Source of the DNA: BM714 sp964484935
Lineage (GTDB): Bacteria; Bacillota; Clostridia; Peptostreptococcales; BM714
Assembly: GCA_964484935.1 (NCBI GenBank)
Contig: CAZAFW010000066.1
Location: 1 to 7,451 of the forward strand
Length of the DNA stretch: 7,451 nucleotides
Direction of reading: 5' to 3'
This document shows, in pieces, positions 5,877 through 7,451 of the stretch (its first letter is position 1; each line of letters begins with the position of its first letter). The notes beneath the pieces are model-generated. The model saw nothing but the letters and a program-made list of their open reading frames with translations, was not told where the DNA came from and ran no database searches. The position numbers were made by a program, and so were the translations under genes.

Positions 5877-7408
5877 AAAAAATGGCGATTGTTGATTTGG
5901 GATCCAACTCCATACACATGAATATAATGAGGATAAATGAACACGGAGGGTACAGCGTTTTTGACTCGGCGAAAGAGACTGTTCGCCTGAGCGAGGGACT
6001 GCAGCAGGATGGAATGCTGAAGAAGGCTCCTATGGACAGGGCAATAAAGGCCCTGAGGTATTTCAAACGGCTGGCGGCGGTTACCGAGGTTGTTGAAATT
6101 CACATTATCGCAACAGCTGCAGTAAGGTTGGCGGAAAACAAGGAAGTTTTCATCGAAAGGGTTAAAGACGAAGTCGGTTTTGAGCTGAAGGTGATTTCGG
6201 GCAGGTGCGAGGCGTATTATGACTATCTCGCTGTTGTAAATTCGATTGAAGTTGATGATTGCGCCATAATAGACATCGGCGGGGCTTCAACTGAAATAGT
6301 TCTGGTCCGAAACAGAAAATTTGAGGAGTCGGTCAGCCTGCCTTTTGGATCGGTAACACTTACGGAAAAGTTCAGCGGAATAGAAAATAAAAAGAAGAGG
6401 GTCAAGGCCGCTTGCAAATACGCAAGGGGCGAAATGGACAAGATAGCGTGGACAAGCCAATTGAAAGGGCTCAGAGTTATAGGGCTTGGGGGAACAATAC
6501 GCGCAATGGGAAAAATTGATCGCGGATTCAACAAGTATCCAATCAAGAACATGCACAATTACCGTATGGTCCACAGCGAAATCGAACGGGTCTTTTCCCT
6601 CGTGTTTAAAAAAGAAGATAAAGAACTGAGTAATGTTGACGGAATCGAGAGCCGGAGAGCGGAAGTAATAGCCCTCGGGATGGTACCGCTCAGAGTTCTT
6701 ATTGGCTATACGGGAGCCATGGGAATAAGCATAAGCGGGCAGGGACTTAGAAACGGTTTTTTTTATGAAATTTTTTTCAAGAGCGGAGGTGAGCCCATAG
6801 TCGTAGATGATGTACTTAGGCACAGCTGCCAAAACACGATGAAAAGGTTCAATGTCAATCCCGAACATGCAGAGCAGGTCAAGTTCATATCCCTGAGATT
6901 GTTTGATTTGTTCAAGAATTTCCATTCATTTGGCTCCAATGACAGAAAGGTGCTCGAGATAGCTTCTCTTGTTCACGATGCCGGTATGCATATAGAGTAT
7001 TACGACCACCACATACACGGAATGTATCTTCTCATATACGGCAAAATCAACGGGCTTACTAACCACGAGCATCTGAAAGTGGCTTTTTTGGTCGGGAATC
7101 ATCGTGAAAGCAGCGTAAAGGGTAAAATGAAGGAATACTCAACACTTTTTTCAAAAAAAGACATCAAAACAATATTGAAGCTCTCGGTTTTCCTAAAAAT
7201 GGCTGAACAGCTGGACCGTTCCGTAAACAGCCTTATAAAGGACATCACAATTCGTTTAGAAGGCAGAAAAGCAGTTATAGAAATTTATGGAGACGAGGAG
7301 CCGATTCTTGAAATCGAAGCGGCTAAAAGGTACCAGAAGCTTTTTTACAGTAGCTTCGGCTGCAGCTACGACATACAGTACATGGGACGGGGCAAACTGC
7401 GTAATTGA
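5873..7408 (+). CDS. ppx: Exopolyphosphatase (Ppx/GppA family) with intact C-terminal HD domain
   Basis: Members hydrolyse terminal phosphates of polyP, and some also convert pppGpp to ppGpp; the sequence alone does not separate the two activities. The 511-residue protein has the long two-part form. In the N-terminal actin-like domain the motifs are canonical: DLGSNSIHMNI (8-18, closely like the E. coli PPX loop), ATAAVRLAEN (80-89), the catalytic Glu E113 in VISGRCEA (107-114), DIGGASTE (134-141, with D134 and E141), SLPFGSVTLTE (155-165) and GLGGTIRAM (204-212). GISISGQGLRNG (284-295) closes this part. The C-terminal HD domain (about 318-480) has H332, the H368-D369 doublet, H382, H410 in GNHR and D447 in AEQLDRS, so metal binding looks possible. 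The start overlaps the ppk1 stop as ATGA, linking synthesis and degradation in one transcript. T8 (6757-6764) and T7 (6771-6777) tracts lie within Phe/Ile codons. No terminator is visible after the stop. Confidence 0.92.
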   Translation: MKKMAIVDLGSNSIHMNIMRINEHGGYSVFDSAKETVRLSEGLQQDGMLKKAPMDRAIKALRYFKRLAAVTEVVEIHIIATAAVRLAENKEVFIERVKDEVGFELKVISGRCEAYYDYLAVVNSIEVDDCAIIDIGGASTEIVLVRNRKFEESVSLPFGSVTLTEKFSGIENKKKRVKAACKYARGEMDKIAWTSQLKGLRVIGLGGTIRAMGKIDRGFNKYPIKNMHNYRMVHSEIERVFSLVFKKEDKELSNVDGIESRRAEVIALGMVPLRVLIGYTGAMGISISGQGLRNGFFYEIFFKSGGEPIVVDDVLRHSCQNTMKRFNVNPEHAEQVKFISLRLFDLFKNFHSFGSNDRKVLEIASLVHDAGMHIEYYDHHIHGMYLLIYGKINGLTNHEHLKVAFLVGNHRESSVKGKMKEYSTLFSKKDIKTILKLSVFLKMAEQLDRSVNSLIKDITIRLEGRKAVIEIYGDEEPILEIEAAKRYQKLFYSSFGCSYDIQYMGRGKLRN

Positions 7409-7451
7409 TACTTTTGGTAAAAAATAGTGGTCCCTTCATTTGGCGAATGCA

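Noticed and set aside
6287..6925. A 212-codon open frame on the - strand inside ppx
   Set aside because: It is fully antisense to conserved Ppx/GppA motifs on the + strand and shows no recognisable domain.
7409..7451. Terminator or further gene after ppx
   Set aside because: The 43 remaining bases show no GC-rich stem with a T-run and no start with a ribosome binding site; the window simply ends.

Overview
The window suggests an anaerobic, moderately AT-leaning bacterium, most likely a Clostridia-like Firmicute. The reasons are Shine-Dalgarno motifs of the AGGAGG type, a TTG start with a strong ribosome binding site, heavy use of AGA/AGG and ATA codons, and an oxygen-sensitive glycyl-radical-enzyme activase at the left edge. 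This taxonomic reading is inference by eye; no composition was computed. An archaeal origin is less likely but not excluded.

Layout: all five genes are on the + strand. (1) Positions 1-786 hold the 3' part of a radical SAM glycyl-radical-enzyme activating protein whose start lies left of the window. It appears to end an unrelated transcription unit. (2) A 199-base gap (787-985) holds an 8-bp inverted repeat and a candidate promoter that overlap each other. (3) Positions 986-2227 encode an HD-domain plus CHAD-domain fusion. (4) A 78-base AT-rich gap follows, with a short inverted repeat and a strong ribosome binding site. (5) Positions 2306-3820 encode a divergent Ppx/GppA-fold protein with a C-terminal HD-like domain, from a TTG start. 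(6) Positions 3810-5876 encode a complete polyphosphate kinase (PPK1). (7) Positions 5873-7408 encode a canonical-looking exopolyphosphatase/GppA protein with an intact C-terminal HD domain. The last 43 bases (7409-7451) show no gene or clear terminator.

The last four genes form a compact polyphosphate module. PPK1 makes polyP from ATP. The downstream Ppx/GppA protein can degrade polyP (and/or pppGpp). The CHAD domain is a known polyP-binding fold, here joined to a putative HD phosphohydrolase. The second Ppx paralog has altered active-site and HD motifs and may be a sensor, regulator or altered-specificity enzyme. The three genes from 2306 to 7408 overlap end to start (8-11 bases, then ATGA), which predicts translational coupling. 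The most interesting points are the HD-CHAD fusion and the pairing of one canonical with one degenerate Ppx around a single PPK1.
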